A DNA stretch of 64,000 bases, taken from Gammaproteobacteria bacterium. GTDB lineage: Bacteria; Pseudomonadota; Gammaproteobacteria; HK1. Of this stretch, positions 20,828 to 28,606 are shown in pieces. The DNA lies in assembly GCA_022826505.1 (NCBI GenBank), contig JAJDUQ010000009.1:17242-81241 (forward strand). The letters are read 5' to 3'. Position numbers and translations under genes: made by a program. How positions within the stretch are numbered: the first letter of the stretch is position 1; each line of letters starts with the position of its first letter. The notes below the pieces were generated by a model that searched no databases, had not been told where the DNA came from, and saw nothing but the letters and a program-made list of their open reading frames with translations.

Positions 20828-22231
20828 ATGATGGATCGGCTCAATTCACTCATCGACTCCGTGAACGCTTTCGCATGGGGACCGCCCATGCTCGGGATGC
20901 TCGGCGTCACAGGCGTTCTCCTGACCCTTGGGCTCGTGTTCATGCCGTGGCGGAAGGTCGGTTACGGCTTCCGACTGTTGTTCGACAAGGGCGGCTCGGT
21001 CGGCGAGGGCGAGGTCAAGCCCTTCAACGCGCTGATGACGGCGCTGTCGGCGACCGTCGGCACGGGGAACATCGCCGGCGTGGCGACGGCCATCGCGCTC
21101 GGCGGACCGGGTGCCATCTTCTACATGTGGCTCATCGCGCTGTTCGGCATGGCGACGAAGTACGCCGAGGCGGTCTGCGCGGTGACCTATCGGGAGAAGG
21201 ACGCGAACGGCAAGTACGTCGGCGGACCGATGTACTACCTGCGCAACGGCGTCGGCGAGTTCGCGCCGGAACTCGGGAAGTACCTCGGGCTCGCCTTCGC
21301 GATCTTCGGTGCGGTGGCGGCGTTCGGGATCGGGAACGCGGTGCAGGTCAACTCGATGGCGGTGGCTCTCGGAAGCAGTTTCAGTGTGCCGACATGGATC
21401 ACCGGCGTCGTGGTTGCCGCGCTCGTGGCCTTCGTCATCATCGGCGGGATCCGTCGCATTGGCGATGTCGCGGGGAAGCTTGTGCCGGCGATGATCGTGC
21501 TGTACCTCGGCGCGGCGCTGCTCATCATCATCGTCAACATCTCCGAGGTGCCGGCGGCATTCAGTCTCATCTTCACCCATGCGTTCACGCCGGCGGCGGC
21601 GACGGGCGGATTCGCCGGGGCGGCGGTGGCCGCGGCCATTCGCTTCGGTGTCGCGCGCGGGGTCTTCTCGAACGAGTCGGGGTTGGGCTCGGCCGCCATC
21701 GCGCATGCGGCGGCGCAGACGAACAGCCCGGTGCGCCAGGGCATCATCGCCATGCTCGGCACGTTCATCGACACCCTCGTGGTGTGCACGATGACGGCGC
21801 TGGTCATTCTCACCTCCGGAGCCTGGACGATGACCGGCGCGGACGGTGGCGGGTTGACCGGCGCGGTACTCACCTCGACCGGCTTCCAGACTTCGATTCC
21901 CGGAGGCCAGTACATCGTCACCATTGCGCTGGCGGTGTTCGCGTTCACCACCATCCTGGGGTGGTCGTACTACGGCGAGCGATGCTGGCAGTATCTGTTC
22001 AGCGAACGGAGTCTCGTGTTCTACCGGGCGTTGTGGGTGCTGGCGGCACTGTCGTTCGCCAACGTGAAGGTGGACCTCGTGTGGAATCTCTCGGACACGC
22101 TCAACGGGCTGATGGCGGTGCCGAACCTCATCGGGCTGCTGCTGCTCGCGCCGATGGTGTTCCGCGTGACACGAAGGTATTTCGATGAACGAGGGGAGCC
22201 ATTGTCTCGGTTGTCGCCGTCCAACCGGTAG
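20828..22231 (+). CDS. Sodium:alanine symporter family protein (AGCS)
   Basis: A 467-aa inner-membrane Na+-coupled amino-acid symporter of the alanine/glycine family, with about 11 hydrophobic segments. Seen: the family signature NALMTALSATVGTGNIAGVATAIALGGPGAIFYMW, GGPMYYLRNG, and RFGVARGVFSNESGLGSAAIAHAAA. Normal length. ATG 20828 follows AAGAGG. It is preceded by an unusually long leader region with an A-rich tract. Its 3' end abuts a debris zone containing P450 and phage fragments on the other strand. Confidence 0.92.
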   Translation: MMDRLNSLIDSVNAFAWGPPMLGMLGVTGVLLTLGLVFMPWRKVGYGFRLLFDKGGSVGEGEVKPFNALMTALSATVGTGNIAGVATAIALGGPGAIFYMWLIALFGMATKYAEAVCAVTYREKDANGKYVGGPMYYLRNGVGEFAPELGKYLGLAFAIFGAVAAFGIGNAVQVNSMAVALGSSFSVPTWITGVVVAALVAFVIIGGIRRIGDVAGKLVPAMIVLYLGAALLIIIVNISEVPAAFSLIFTHAFTPAAATGGFAGAAVAAAIRFGVARGVFSNESGLGSAAIAHAAAQTNSPVRQGIIAMLGTFIDTLVVCTMTALVILTSGAWTMTGADGGGLTGAVLTSTGFQTSIPGGQYIVTIALAVFAFTTILGWSYYGERCWQYLFSERSLVFYRALWVLAALSFANVKVDLVWNLSDTLNGLMAVPNLIGLLLLAPMVFRVTRRYFDERGEPLSRLSPSNR

Positions 22232-22415
22232 TCGGCGGCTGGACGGAGGAACGACTGAGTGTCGTGTGTTGGTGAGGCATGGCCGGGATGGGTGGGGACT
22301 CGCAGATCTCCCGGCCTGCACCGACGCAAGGTCCTGCGCGTCGGGAGGCTCACGAGTCCGCTCGCCCGGGATCCCGAGGCCCCACTTGCCTGCGGCCCCT
22401 GCACTTTCCGTAAGT

Positions 22416-22647
22416 GGGCCCTCCGCTTGAGAAGCACGGCCAGAGGGGTCGGCATCATCGTGAACGCCGGATGCTCGCCCACCTCACCGCCGCCGCGTAC
22501 CGGCCCCAGCTCGAAGTTCCGGCACAGCATCGCAAGGACCGTTCGGATCTGAAGCAGCGCAAGGCTGCGCCCGAGGCAAAGACCCGGTCCCCCTCCGAAC
22601 GGAACGAAGGCGCGCCGATCGGGCACTTGGCGTCCTTCCTCCGGCGC
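22416..22647 (-). pseudogene. Cytochrome P450 C-terminal fragment fused to phage gene
   Basis: In-frame continuation of the phage gpG-like ORF. It encodes the last ~75 residues of a cytochrome P450: heme-thiolate motif FVPFGGGPGLCLGR with the Cys ligand, the L-helix ALLQIRTVLAMLCRNFEL, and the terminal HPAFTMMPTPLAVLLKRRA. The substrate-recognition and I-helix regions are missing, so this cannot be a working P450. Past this point the frame stays open to 22021, antisense to the AGCS symporter, with no homology. A 7-bp inverted repeat (CCCACTT/AAGTGGG, 22381-22418) flanks the end. Confidence 0.8.
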
Positions 22648-23115
22648 GACGCAAGCCTCGATGACGTCCTCCACGCCCTGGCGCTCCGCGGCGCCGTAGC
22701 CGAGATACGGGTGCGCGGGGATGGCGACCTTGCGCGCGAAGACCGCCTGGCCGCCGAGGCAGAAGACGAGCGCGCGGGCCTCGCGCGGGACGATGGTGCC
22801 GCCGAGCTGGTGGATGCGGGCGTAGACGAGCGAGGAGCCCCACACCGCGGTGTCGGCGCTGCTCTCGATGGAGTCGGCGAGCCCGCCGTCGCGGTTCAGC
22901 ATCGGCTGCGTGCTCTCGTAGGCCGGGTGCCGCTCGGGCCAGTCGGTGCCGTCCGGTGCGGGGCCGCCCTCGACGATGCGCTCGAGAGTCGCCTCCTCGC
23001 CGGCGCCGGCGATGGCGTCCATCGGCGGCGCGAGGTCCGCCTTCGCCAGGCGGCGCAGCGCACGGCCGAGCTCGGCGAGCTCACGCGCGTCGATGGCGAC
23101 CGACACCCCGGCCAT
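22648..23115 (-). CDS. Mu gpG-like phage virion morphogenesis / tail completion protein, C-terminus replaced
   Basis: The first ~155 residues of the 22021-23115 ORF match the phage virion morphogenesis family (Mu gpG-like): N-terminal helical region, GTDWPERHPAYESTQPMLNRDGGLADSIES, the HQLGGTIVPREARALVF segment and IPAHPYLGYGAAERQGVEDVIEA, the usual C-terminal motif. Instead of stopping soon after, the frame enters the P450 tail. ATG 23115 lies 3 nt after the stop of the gp36-like gene, preserving phage operon spacing. A prophage relic, with no other structural genes around. Confidence 0.75.
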
Positions 23116-23118
23116 CGC

Positions 23119-23568
23119 TCAGAGCACCCCGGTGAGGTCGGAGCGCCGGTAGCGCCGCGCGGGCGCCACCAGCACGGCCTTGCCCTGGCGCGTGCGGGGG
23201 TTCTCCCGCCCGTCGCCGTCATCGTCGCCGTCGCCGATGTGGAGCTTGCCCATGGCGATGGCCTCGACGCACTTCCACGCGGCCTCCGCACGGCGCGTGA
23301 TCTGCTCGTTGTCCGTCGCCGGGTCGGTGAGCTCGTCGTGCACGATGCGCGCCACCGCGCGCGAGAGGAACGCCGGCACGTCGCCGAGCGGGATGTCGTA
23401 GGTGCCGCGCAGCCGCGCGTCTACGCGCTCGCTCACCGCGTCGATGGCGGTCGCGACCGTGGGTGCGTGCCAGCGCGCCGCGTCGTCGGGGTCGGGCGCT
23501 GCGGCGGTGAGGAACGCATCGCCGACGATGGCGGCGACGTCCTCGGGGGTGACGTAGCGGGTCGCCAC
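23119..23568 (-). CDS. Mu gp36-like phage protein (DUF1320 family)
   Basis: A 149-aa protein with the gp36/DUF1320 pattern: VATRYVTPEDVAAIVGDAFL at the start, AIDAVSERVDARLRGTYDIPLGDVPAFLSRAVARIVHDEL in the middle, and a Glu/Ala helix before GKLHIG. Such proteins form part of the head-tail connector region in Mu-like phages. GTG 23568 has GGAGG 8 nt upstream; the longer ORF start at 23622 is not needed. It is immediately followed by the gpG-like gene. The reading frame appears intact despite the missing phage genes. Confidence 0.75.
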   Translation of the reverse strand: MATRYVTPEDVAAIVGDAFLTAAAPDPDDAARWHAPTVATAIDAVSERVDARLRGTYDIPLGDVPAFLSRAVARIVHDELTDPATDNEQITRRAEAAWKCVEAIAMGKLHIGDGDDDGDGRENPRTRQGKAVLVAPARRYRRSDLTGVL

Positions 23569-23917
23569 CGGACAGCCTCCGTCAGCCCTTGCGGCGGCGG
23601 CGCGGTGCGGGCTTCGGGGCAACCGAGCCTGGACCGCGCTCGGTATTCAGGCTCGTGGTTGGGGGTCTGTGTGTCATGGGTCCGGTCGGTGGTCGCGTCA
23701 GCACGGGTGGGTTGTGCGGATGGCGCTAATCTAGCGCGGGCGCGCCGGGGCGATTGCTGCAATTTGACGCGGGGGCAAAATGCGGTTCGAATGGCGCTTG
23801 ACGGGCCGTTGAACCACGAAACGGAGCCTCTCATCGACGTGGCATGAATTCGGGCGGTATGGGGTGCCGCCGGCGGACCGTCACCGGGCCGCGCCGCCTT
23901 CGGGGGGCGCGGCCCGC
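23569..23917. other. Non-coding relic DNA, 349 nt, inside phage remnant
   Basis: No gene on either strand. It contains a perfect inverted repeat GCGCTA-ATC-TAGCGC at 23724-23738 and the terminator-like hairpin described separately. Upstream phage genes expected here (protease, capsid) are missing. Confidence 0.55.
23886..23915 (-). terminator. Strong GC hairpin after phage-type ORF
   Basis: GGGCCGCGCC pairs perfectly with GGCGCGGCCC around a short internal loop containing CTTCGG. It begins 2 nt after the TAG stop of the minus-strand phage-type ORF. No T run follows, so it is either a U-less terminator or an mRNA-stabilising hairpin. Confidence 0.55.
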
Positions 23918-24335
23918 CTACCTCGGGTGATAGGAGATGACGACGAGGCGCCCGTCCGGGTCGCGCGCGACGACCAAGCGCCGTCCCCGCTCGTCGTCGT
24001 CGTACACCCAGCGCCTGTCCCCCTGCCGCACCGGCGCCACCGTCTCGAGGATGACCTGGACGTCGGCCCACCAGGCGACCGGCACGGTGCGCTTCGCGCT
24101 CGGGCGCTTCTGCCCCGGCCCGTGCCGGCGCCACTGCTTGTCCGCGACGGTCTCGGGGAGGTAGAGCAGCGCGCGCGGTTTCGGCGACGGCGCACAGCCG
24201 CTCGGGCACGACCGCGACCGGGGTCGCGTCGACGAGCCCCGGGCGCGCCTCGCGCGGCGGCGGGCGCGGCCGGGTCAGGAACCAGCGAAAGTCCGGACCC
24301 GCGACGCGACGAGCGAGGCGCCGCTCACGTCGCAC
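23918..24335 (-). pseudogene. Frameshifted phage-associated ORF
   Basis: Two overlapping minus-strand frames join into one plausible protein if one nucleotide is restored near 24165-24180. The first frame gives DATPVAVVPERLCAVAETARA. The second gives RALLYLPETVADKQWRRHG, TVPVAWWADVQVILETVAPV, RRWVYDDDERGRRLVVARD and VISYHPR before TAG at 23918. The sequence is hydrophilic, with a beta-rich C-terminus. It might be the nuclease-like tail of a Mu-like head morphogenesis protein, but I do not recognise it firmly. It is upstream of the gp36-like gene on the same strand. A sequencing error would mimic the frameshift. Confidence 0.5.
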
Positions 24336-24346
24336 GGAAGCCTCAA
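24275..24346 (-). pseudogene. HicA-like toxin remnant, N-terminus only
   Basis: TTG 24346 overlaps the hicB stop codon and opens RLPCDVSGASLVA, which resembles the conserved N-terminus of HicA-family toxins encoded just after HicB-type antitoxins (LPRDVSGxxLxxAL). After about 14 codons the similarity ends and the frame stops at 24275. The catalytic His-containing part is gone, and the phage-type ORF runs through the same DNA in another frame. The short match makes this tentative. Confidence 0.4.
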
Positions 24347-24561
24347 GCCACGAGCACCTCGTCGCGCACGTAGTGCAGCCGGATGAGGCGCGGGCGCTCC
24401 ATGACGTCGTCGAAGTAGCAGTCCACCGCTTCCTTGACGTTACGCCGGAGCTCGTCGAGCGTATCGCCTTGCGTGTGGATGCCGAAGCCGAGCGCGCTGG
24501 CCGAATACCCGCCGTCGATCTCGTCTTCGCTGACCTCGAAGATGATTTCCGTCCCGGACAT
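24343..24561 (-). CDS. hicB: HicB-family antitoxin (DUF1902-like)
   Basis: A 72-aa protein with the compact HicB fold: IIFEVSEDEIDGGYSASALGFGIHTQGDTLDELRRNVKEAVDCYF, ending in PRLIRLHYVRDEVLVA. Members of this clade are often misnamed as 2-oxoisovalerate dehydrogenase subunits. It would bind and neutralise a HicA mRNA interferase and repress its own promoter. The toxin normally downstream is reduced to a few codons here, so this is an orphan antitoxin. It has its own promoter and dyad upstream and sits among phage and kinase fragments. Confidence 0.82.
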   Translation of the reverse strand: MSGTEIIFEVSEDEIDGGYSASALGFGIHTQGDTLDELRRNVKEAVDCYFDDVMERPRLIRLHYVRDEVLVA

Positions 24562-24596
24562 CGCTCGCTCCGTTCGGCTTCGCCTGTGCTGCGCGG

Positions 24597-24625
24597 ATTC
24601 TACGGCGTTCGGCGCAGGGCCGAAC
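24597..24625 (-). promoter_or_regulatory. hicB promoter and candidate operator
   Basis: On the minus strand TAGAAT (24602-24597) is a good -10 hexamer about 36 nt before the hicB ATG. A perfect dyad, GTTCGGC-GCAGG-GCCGAAC (24607-24625), covers the spacer and -35 position, where HicB-type autorepressors are expected to bind. The -35 itself is weak. Confidence 0.4.
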
Positions 24626-24901
24626 CTACTTCATGCCGCGGTGCGCGTCGAACCGATTCCCGGCTGGATTGACACGCCCGGGCGGTATGCGCATCCGGCG
24701 CGCGATGCGGAGGCGGCGGCCCGCGCCGTCTTTCGCGGCCGCCGGGAGGATGAGGGTGAAGCGGGTGCCCATCCCCGGTCCGGCGCTCCCGGCCCGGATG
24801 CGGCCCCCGTGCGCTTCGACCAGCCCCTTGCAGAGGACGAGGCTCAGGCCGAACCCGGCGTCCTCGCGGTCGCGCGTCCCGCCGCCGTTGCGCGAACGTC
24901 C
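24626..24901 (-). pseudogene. Histidine kinase C-terminal fragment
   Basis: Not in the ORF track as a gene. The minus-strand frame ending at TAG 24626 encodes DREDAGFGLSLVLCKGLVEAHGGRIRAGSAGPGMGTRFTLILPAA, the G2 box and last strands of a sensor-kinase HATPase domain. The N, G1 and F boxes and the phosphoacceptor His are absent. The first Gly of the usual GxGLGL motif is replaced (GFGLSL). The following ~38 residues are non-homologous tail. A fragment left after deletion, next to the HicB/phage relic zone. Confidence 0.7.
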
Positions 24902-24965
24902 ATGCCTGTCGCTCTCGGCCTTAAAGTCCGAAAAACACCCGGTAAGCAGGCATCCTGCCCCCGCA

Positions 24966-24988
24966 ATCGAGGGCGGGACGCCCTCGAT
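24966..24988. terminator. Hairpin between Rieske gene and kinase fragment
   Basis: ATCGAGGGC-GGGAC-GCCCTCGAT is a perfect 9-bp stem 62 nt downstream of the Rieske oxygenase stop on the minus strand. No T run. A second inverted motif (GGCATCCTGCC) lies just beside it, so it may instead be a REP-like extragenic repeat unit. Confidence 0.45.
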
Positions 24989-25050
24989 CCCAGAGTCGCC
25001 ACAAATGGGACGTACGCCCGCGCTCGAGCCGCCTGTTGCGGCGTATGGCG

Positions 25051-26208
25051 TCAGGGTGAATCGGTTCGATTCGCAAGCTCTTCCGTCACCGTGCGCTGCC
25101 AGTGCTGCAGAGCCGGCTCGTTGCGACCGTAGACGACTTCGGTCTGCGCGTTGGCGCGGAACCCCGACTGAATGCCCTCCCCGGTCGGGAAGTCCTCGTC
25201 TTCCACCGTACGAAGCACGAGCTCGAGATTCCGGTCCCAGTGCCCGCGCGCGCTATCGGTTTCGGCGGGTTCCGGCGTGTAGAAGTCCAGGTGAATGACG
25301 CTCGAATCCGGCCGATTCGCGTCGGGGAAGACTCGCCAGATCTCGGCATGATCGCCCTGCATCACGAGGACGGTGCTCGGGAACAGCACGTAGATGATCA
25401 CGGTGTGAGTGACCAGGTTCCAATCGGCCTTCGGGCAACCCCTCAGCTCGGTGATCGTGCGGCGCGCGAAGACTTCCCGAAGGTGCGGGCCGAACGGCTC
25501 GAACAGACTGAGGTTCGGAAAGAAGATGGGATGGACCGTGTGCGGATGCAGCACCGCGAAGTGATACGACTCCAGGAACGTGTCGATGACCATCTTCCAG
25601 TTCATGCGCCGCACCAACGTGCTCCGCGCGTAGTGCACGTAATTCTCGAAGCCGTACGACGCAAGCTCCGAGCCGAGGCCGGCCAGAAACGGGTCGGGTT
25701 CGAGTGGGATGGACGGGTCGAGTGCCGACCAGAGCATGCCACCGTACTCGCGCGCCGGTAGCTCGACGAGATTCCGCACGGAGAGATCGACCCCCGCGAA
25801 GCTCTCGCGGCCCGGCACCCCCACCAGGCGTCCGTGACAGTCGTAGGTCCATCCGTGATACGGACACGCGAACTTCGTCCTGCCCGAGCCTTGACCGGAA
25901 GCCACCCGGGAACCGCGATGACGGCATACGTTCAGGAACGAACGGAAGCGCCCATCATGGTCGCGCGCGAGCAGCACCGGGACACCCGTCTCGTCGTCGG
26001 TCGCGTAGCTGCCCGGCTCCGGCAGGCGGCAGGAAAGCCCGAAGTACTGGGGCGTGCGACGAATCATCGACCATTCGCGCTCGAGTCGGTCCCGGTCCGT
26101 GTAGACGTCGACGCGGTTCCGCATCACGTTCTCGGCGAGTGCCGTCGTTCCCGCATCGAGATGCCCCAGGAGTTCCCTGACGAGCGCGACTTGGGTGGTG
26201 TGCTGCAT
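25051..26208 (-). CDS. Rieske [2Fe-2S] aromatic-ring-hydroxylating type oxygenase, alpha subunit
   Basis: A 385-aa oxygenase. Rieske cluster ligands are seen as CRHRG and CPYHGW (about residues 95-120). The mononuclear Fe(II) site is in DTFLESYHFAVLHPHT near residue 190, preceded by the NWK motif typical of the family. Start MQHTTQ at 26208 has GGGAG upstream. No beta subunit or ferredoxin reductase is adjacent, so it is a single-component or trans-supplied system. Relatives act on aromatic rings, carnitine/betaines or N-methyl groups. The neighbouring gene is an aromatic amino-acid decarboxylase. Confidence 0.9.
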   Translation of the reverse strand: MQHTTQVALVRELLGHLDAGTTALAENVMRNRVDVYTDRDRLEREWSMIRRTPQYFGLSCRLPEPGSYATDDETGVPVLLARDHDGRFRSFLNVCRHRGSRVASGQGSGRTKFACPYHGWTYDCHGRLVGVPGRESFAGVDLSVRNLVELPAREYGGMLWSALDPSIPLEPDPFLAGLGSELASYGFENYVHYARSTLVRRMNWKMVIDTFLESYHFAVLHPHTVHPIFFPNLSLFEPFGPHLREVFARRTITELRGCPKADWNLVTHTVIIYVLFPSTVLVMQGDHAEIWRVFPDANRPDSSVIHLDFYTPEPAETDSARGHWDRNLELVLRTVEDEDFPTGEGIQSGFRANAQTEVVYGRNEPALQHWQRTVTEELANRTDSP

Positions 26209-26353
26209 TCGTTGAACTCCCGATGCCGAGTCCAGCTCCCGGCATTCCAACACGAGCGCCGGCGCGACTCAAAGCTGCGAACCGGAGCGGGATCGTGATT
26301 CGCGCCAATGGCCGGCGAAGACCGCAGTGCCGCTCCGCACGCAGCCCGGCCGT

Positions 26354-27826
26354 TCAGTCCCGCGGTGCCTCGGCCGTGATCTCTCGAGCCGTCTCGACGA
26401 TTCGCGCCCACGCCGCCTCGACGTGCTCGCGGCGGGTGGCGGGACTCCCGATGGCGAGACGAAGCACCAGGCGCTCGTCGAGCCTGGTGTGGGTGAGGTA
26501 GAGCGCACCGGACCGGTTGAGCCGATCCATCAGTGTCTGGTTGAACGAGTCGTCCGCCCGGTGGCGCAAGCACACGAGTCCGACCGCAACCGGCGCCGCC
26601 AGCTCGAATTCATCGCTCTCCTGCACCTGCGCCGCGAACCAGTCGGCGAGCGCGACGCTGCGGCGAACATGGGCTCGCAAGCCCTCCGCACCGTAGTGGC
26701 GGATGACGAACCAGAGCTTGAGGGCACGGAACCGGCGCCCGAGCGGTACGTGCCAGTCCCGGTAGTCGATGACCTCGCCCGACTCGGTGGCGCGGTTGCG
26801 CAGGTACTCCGGAAGGACGCTCAGCGCGTTGATCAGCGCCGCGCGATCCGCCACCCAGAAGCAGTTGCAGTCGAAGTTCGTGAGCAACCACTTGTGGGGA
26901 TTGAAGGTGTAACTGTCCGCATGCTCGATCCCGTCGTTGAGTCCACGATGCTCCGGACAGATGGCCGCGCTGCCCGCGTGGGCGGCGTCGACGTGCAGCC
27001 AGATGCCCTCGCGCCGGCAGACTTCTCCAATCGCGCGGACCGGATCCACGGCGCCCGACGACGTGGTGCCGATCGTCGCGCACACCATGGCCGGCGTCGC
27101 GCCGGCCGCGCGATCCGCCGCGATCGCCGACTCGAGTACATCGACCCGCATGGCATGACCGACGTCGGCGTCGACGAGCCGCAGGTTGTCGCGACCGAGG
27201 CCCGCGATCTTCACCGCCTTCTCGATAGAGGAGTGCGCATGGCGCGAGGTGTAAACGGTCAGTCGCGAGCCGCCTCCGGCTTCCGCGCCGAACCCGACGC
27301 CATGCTCGTTCGCCGCGCCGGCGCTTGCGCGTTCGCGGGCCGCGAGCAGCGCCGCCAGTGCGCTGCTCGAGGCAGTGTCCTGGATGACTCCGCCGCCCGC
27401 CCCGGAGGAACGAAACCGGTCGGGCAGATCGAGCAGGTCGACGAGCCAGTCCAGCACGTGCGTCTCGAGCTCGGTGCAGGCGGGGCTGGTCGCCCACAGC
27501 ATGCCCTGGACCCCGAGTCCGGAGGAGAGAAGGTCCCCGAGAATTGCCGGACCCGAGGCGTTTGCAGGGAAATACGCGAAAAAATTCGGCGATTGCCAGT
27601 GGGTGATGCCGGGCATGACGATCTCGTCGATATCGCGAAGCACGTCGGTGAACGGTTCGCCGTGCTCGGGCGCGGCCTGCGCCAACCTCGCCCGCACCGA
27701 CCCCGGCGCCGCCTGCGAGAGCACCGGATAGTTCTCGACCTCCTCCATGTAACGGGCGATGCGCTCGATGAGCGCATGGCCGGATCGCCGGAATTCGTCG
27801 GATGTCATGTGCGCGGGGTCGTTCAT
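26354..27826 (-). CDS. PLP-dependent aromatic L-amino-acid decarboxylase
   Basis: A 490-aa group II decarboxylase converting an aromatic amino acid (tyrosine, DOPA or tryptophan) to the amine. Seen: THWQSPNFFAYFPANAS and QDTASSSAL as in AADC enzymes, the His stacking on PLP (SRHAHSSIEKA), HVDAAHAGSA, and PLP lysine in NPHKWLLTNFDC. It starts at ATG 27826 and is divergent from the OsmC gene (71 nt between starts). It lies upstream of the Rieske oxygenase on the same strand with a 145-nt gap, so the amine might be its substrate; this is inference. Confidence 0.92.
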   Translation of the reverse strand: MNDPAHMTSDEFRRSGHALIERIARYMEEVENYPVLSQAAPGSVRARLAQAAPEHGEPFTDVLRDIDEIVMPGITHWQSPNFFAYFPANASGPAILGDLLSSGLGVQGMLWATSPACTELETHVLDWLVDLLDLPDRFRSSGAGGGVIQDTASSSALAALLAARERASAGAANEHGVGFGAEAGGGSRLTVYTSRHAHSSIEKAVKIAGLGRDNLRLVDADVGHAMRVDVLESAIAADRAAGATPAMVCATIGTTSSGAVDPVRAIGEVCRREGIWLHVDAAHAGSAAICPEHRGLNDGIEHADSYTFNPHKWLLTNFDCNCFWVADRAALINALSVLPEYLRNRATESGEVIDYRDWHVPLGRRFRALKLWFVIRHYGAEGLRAHVRRSVALADWFAAQVQESDEFELAAPVAVGLVCLRHRADDSFNQTLMDRLNRSGALYLTHTRLDERLVLRLAIGSPATRREHVEAAWARIVETAREITAEAPRD

Positions 27827-27897
27827 GCCGAAGTCCCGTTCGTAGGGTGCAGGGGTACAATTCGGGCCGATGGTACCCGCCCCGCTCGGAGCCGACG

Positions 27898-28404
27898 ATG
27901 TCCGATACCGAACTGAAGACTCGAATCGAGCGCGTCAGGACACGGCTCGATGCCGAGCCCGCGAAGGCGTTGCGAATCGTTCGCGCCCGGAGTCGGCAGC
28001 GGTCCGGGTTCGAGAGCGATGCGCAGGCCGGCGAGTGCCGCATGGTTCTGGACCAGACGCCGGCACTTGGCGGCACGGCCCGCGGACCGCGACCCGGCGA
28101 AGTGGTATTGATGGCACTCGCATCGTGTCAGGAGCACACGTATCGGGTTCATGCGGCGTTGCTGGGAATTCCGCTCGACGACATCAATGTCGAGCTCGAG
28201 GGTGTGGTGGACGGCCGCGGATTCCTGGGCGTCGACGGCGTCACGCCCGGGTTCAGCGAGGTGCGGGGTACCGTCACCATCAGGAGCACCGCGAGCGAGA
28301 CCGAACTCGATCGTCTGCGAGAAGCCGTCGAGCGGCACTGCCCGGTGCTCGACGACCTGCGCCGTCCGGTGCCGGTCACCCTCGAGTTGCGCAACGGGGA
28401 CTGA
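27898..28404 (+). CDS. OsmC/Ohr family protein
   Basis: A 168-aa peroxide-reducing or related protein of the OsmC fold. Both redox cysteines of the family are present: LMALASCQEHTYRVHA and ERHCPVLDDLRRPVPV. Start ATG 27898 fits the family length; the track's extension to 27802 overlaps the decarboxylase promoter. It is divergent from the aromatic amino-acid decarboxylase. The N-terminal 50 residues are Arg-rich and variable. Whether it reduces organic peroxides or has another thiol role cannot be told from sequence. Confidence 0.85.
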   Translation: MSDTELKTRIERVRTRLDAEPAKALRIVRARSRQRSGFESDAQAGECRMVLDQTPALGGTARGPRPGEVVLMALASCQEHTYRVHAALLGIPLDDINVELEGVVDGRGFLGVDGVTPGFSEVRGTVTIRSTASETELDRLREAVERHCPVLDDLRRPVPVTLELRNGD

Positions 28405-28573
28405 CCGACTCCCTCATGCGGCGGGCCCGCCCGCGGCGTGCCGGTCGATTTCGAGCGGCATCATCACCCCGATCCGGAGCAGCACCAAATCGATCCGGTG
28501 GTGCCGGTGAGGCAGGCAGTGGTCGTACCGATGTGAGCTGCCGTCGAGCGGAATCTTGTACCGCAAGAATGTG

Positions 28574-28586
28574 TATAGTGACCAGG
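28574..28586 (+). promoter_or_regulatory. Candidate promoter -10 for acyl-CoA synthetase
   Basis: TATAGT at 28574-28579, in a locally AT-richer stretch, lies about 28 nt before ATG 28607. The -35 is not convincing. Confidence 0.3.
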
Positions 28587-28606
28587 ATCTCCGCAATTCC
28601 CTGCTT

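Noticed and set aside
22414-23847. 477-aa plus-strand ORF across the phage/P450 zone
   Set aside because: Antisense to recognised gp36-, gpG- and P450-type sequences; no Shine-Dalgarno or family match.
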